From the NCBI GenBank assembly GCA_013399115.1, contig VXAA01004318.1, positions 1 to 64,000 on the forward strand: a stretch of DNA of 64,000 nucleotides, given 5' to 3'. This DNA comes from Anseranas semipalmata. Lineage: Eukaryota > Chordata > Aves > Anseriformes > Anseranatidae. Under the pieces are notes generated by a model. It made no database searches, was not told the origin of the DNA, and saw only the letters and a program-made list of their open reading frames with translations. Numbering within the stretch: the stretch's first letter is position 1; the number at the start of each line of letters is the position of its first letter. Shown in pieces: positions 63,181-64,000 of the stretch. Position numbers and translations under genes: made by a program.

Positions 63181-63719
63181 ATTTTGTCCTGGGTTATCAT
63201 TTTGTTCTGTTCCTACATCAATGAATCTTTTCTCCTTGATGAGAAAACAGTCCTTCCCTCCTCTTTGCAGCTCCCAAACAAAAAGAAAACATCACTGCTC
63301 AGCAAAAAGAAGAAGCAAAAGCCATTCAGACCACTTAATTGATACAAACCCCTATATTTACTAGCAACGATTTCTGTTTCTAATTCATCCAGGCAATTAA
63401 TAGACACAACCTTACTATTTCCTCCCTTGCCCCACCTATCTTGCCATCTGTTCAGGCACTGAAACCTGTGCAAAGTCAGACAATGAAATCGAGAGATTAG
63501 ATTGTAATAAGTTACAACTTTTATAGTTGACCTTTTTTACCTAAGTGCTTGATAACATCATTTAAATGCATTTCTCTCATGAAATCTTGTGACAGGGCTA
63601 CTTATTGATTACATTGATTATTTTGTAAATCTACCTTTAGTCCTTATGAGCAACCTTTTGATGTATTTGAAATTCAAATCTATACCATTACTTTATATAT
63701 CTCATAGAGAGCCCTTCTT

Positions 63720-63757
63720 AACTGTTCAAACTTATATGAACTGTTCAAACGTATATA
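63720..63757 (+). repeat. 19-bp tandem duplication
   Basis: AACTGTTCAAACTTATATG is followed by AACTGTTCAAACGTATATA; two mismatches. Confidence 0.85.
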
Positions 63758-63794
63758 TAGTCATATACTTTGTATCTTCATCATCATCAATTAA

Positions 63795-64000
63795 CTTATT
63801 AATTATTATTTTACCTTTGCTGCACTGGATGAACATCCTGTGCAGCTTAGTAAAGCTCATGAAGTGAGAGGAGCTGTTTTCTGTATAATGCTTGCCCAAT
63901 TTACACCAGAAGTGGGAAGATTTGCCATGACCAAAGAAGAAATCCAGTGGAACAGAAAAGATGTCTTCACAGTTGCAGCAAATGAATATACTGCCATGAA
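63795..64000 (+). CDS. Open frame running off the right edge, possible exon or ORF fragment
   Basis: After a TAA at 63792-63794 the frame with codons starting at 63795 stays open for 68 codons to the last base. The first in-frame ATG is at 63888. From about 63828 it reads DEHPVQLSKAHEVRG, then FTPEVGRFAMTKEEIQW and then VFTVAANEYTAM. This is a balanced, protein-like composition, and the GC content is visibly higher than in the DNA to its left. A possible 3' splice site is GTGCAG ending at 63845, with only a weak pyrimidine tract. I do not recognise a family. It could be an internal exon, the start of a retrocopy, or chance. Confidence 0.25.

Noticed and set aside
1..64000. CRISPR arrays, tRNA or rRNA genes, bacterial-type operons, full-length provirus
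   Set aside because: No regularly spaced repeats, no tRNA A/B-box cloverleaf or rRNA sequence, no tightly packed gene runs, and no gag, pol or env remnants between or beside the LTRs were seen.

Overview
The window is vertebrate nuclear DNA, almost certainly from a bird. It is AT-rich and has no operons or dense genes. It carries CR1 LINEs whose 3' ends show the typical ATTCTATGATT-type repeat, and three solo LTRs of one endogenous-retrovirus family widespread in modern birds. A few single N's and one 13-base N gap indicate a draft assembly. The window reads as a gene desert or part of a very large intron. I recognise no functional protein-coding gene; nearly all open frames over 60 codons are chance frames or lie inside repeats.

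Layout. 1-1639: 3' part of a sense-strand CR1 with a broken reverse transcriptase. 4748-5289, 28763-29273 and 49234-49797: three solo LTRs in the same orientation (sense on the minus strand) with 5-bp target-site duplications, perfect for the third and 4/5 for the other two. About 6630-7570: the only sizeable GC-rich block, unclassified. 13765-13970: a MIR-like SINE relic. 25581-25683 and 31459-31575: two short, degraded palindromic repeats of old amniote type. 36177-36287: a CR1 3' fragment. 51469-52458: a minus-strand CR1 of the same subfamily as the first. About 54215-55940: a much older, heavily eroded minus-strand CR1. Several microsatellites are present: (TTTTA)n, (AAAT)n, (TTTC)n, (ACATCT)n, (ATT)n and (TTTA)n.

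At the right edge, two open frames look more exon-like than the rest: 63092-63180, with a textbook acceptor before it and a stop codon, and 63795-64000, open to the window end. I recognise neither.

The most specific observation is that the two younger CR1 copies, 50 kb apart and on opposite strands, share two in-frame nonsense codons exactly 93 bp apart at homologous sites. This suggests the stops were already in their source element. I found no evidence of a novel multi-gene system.
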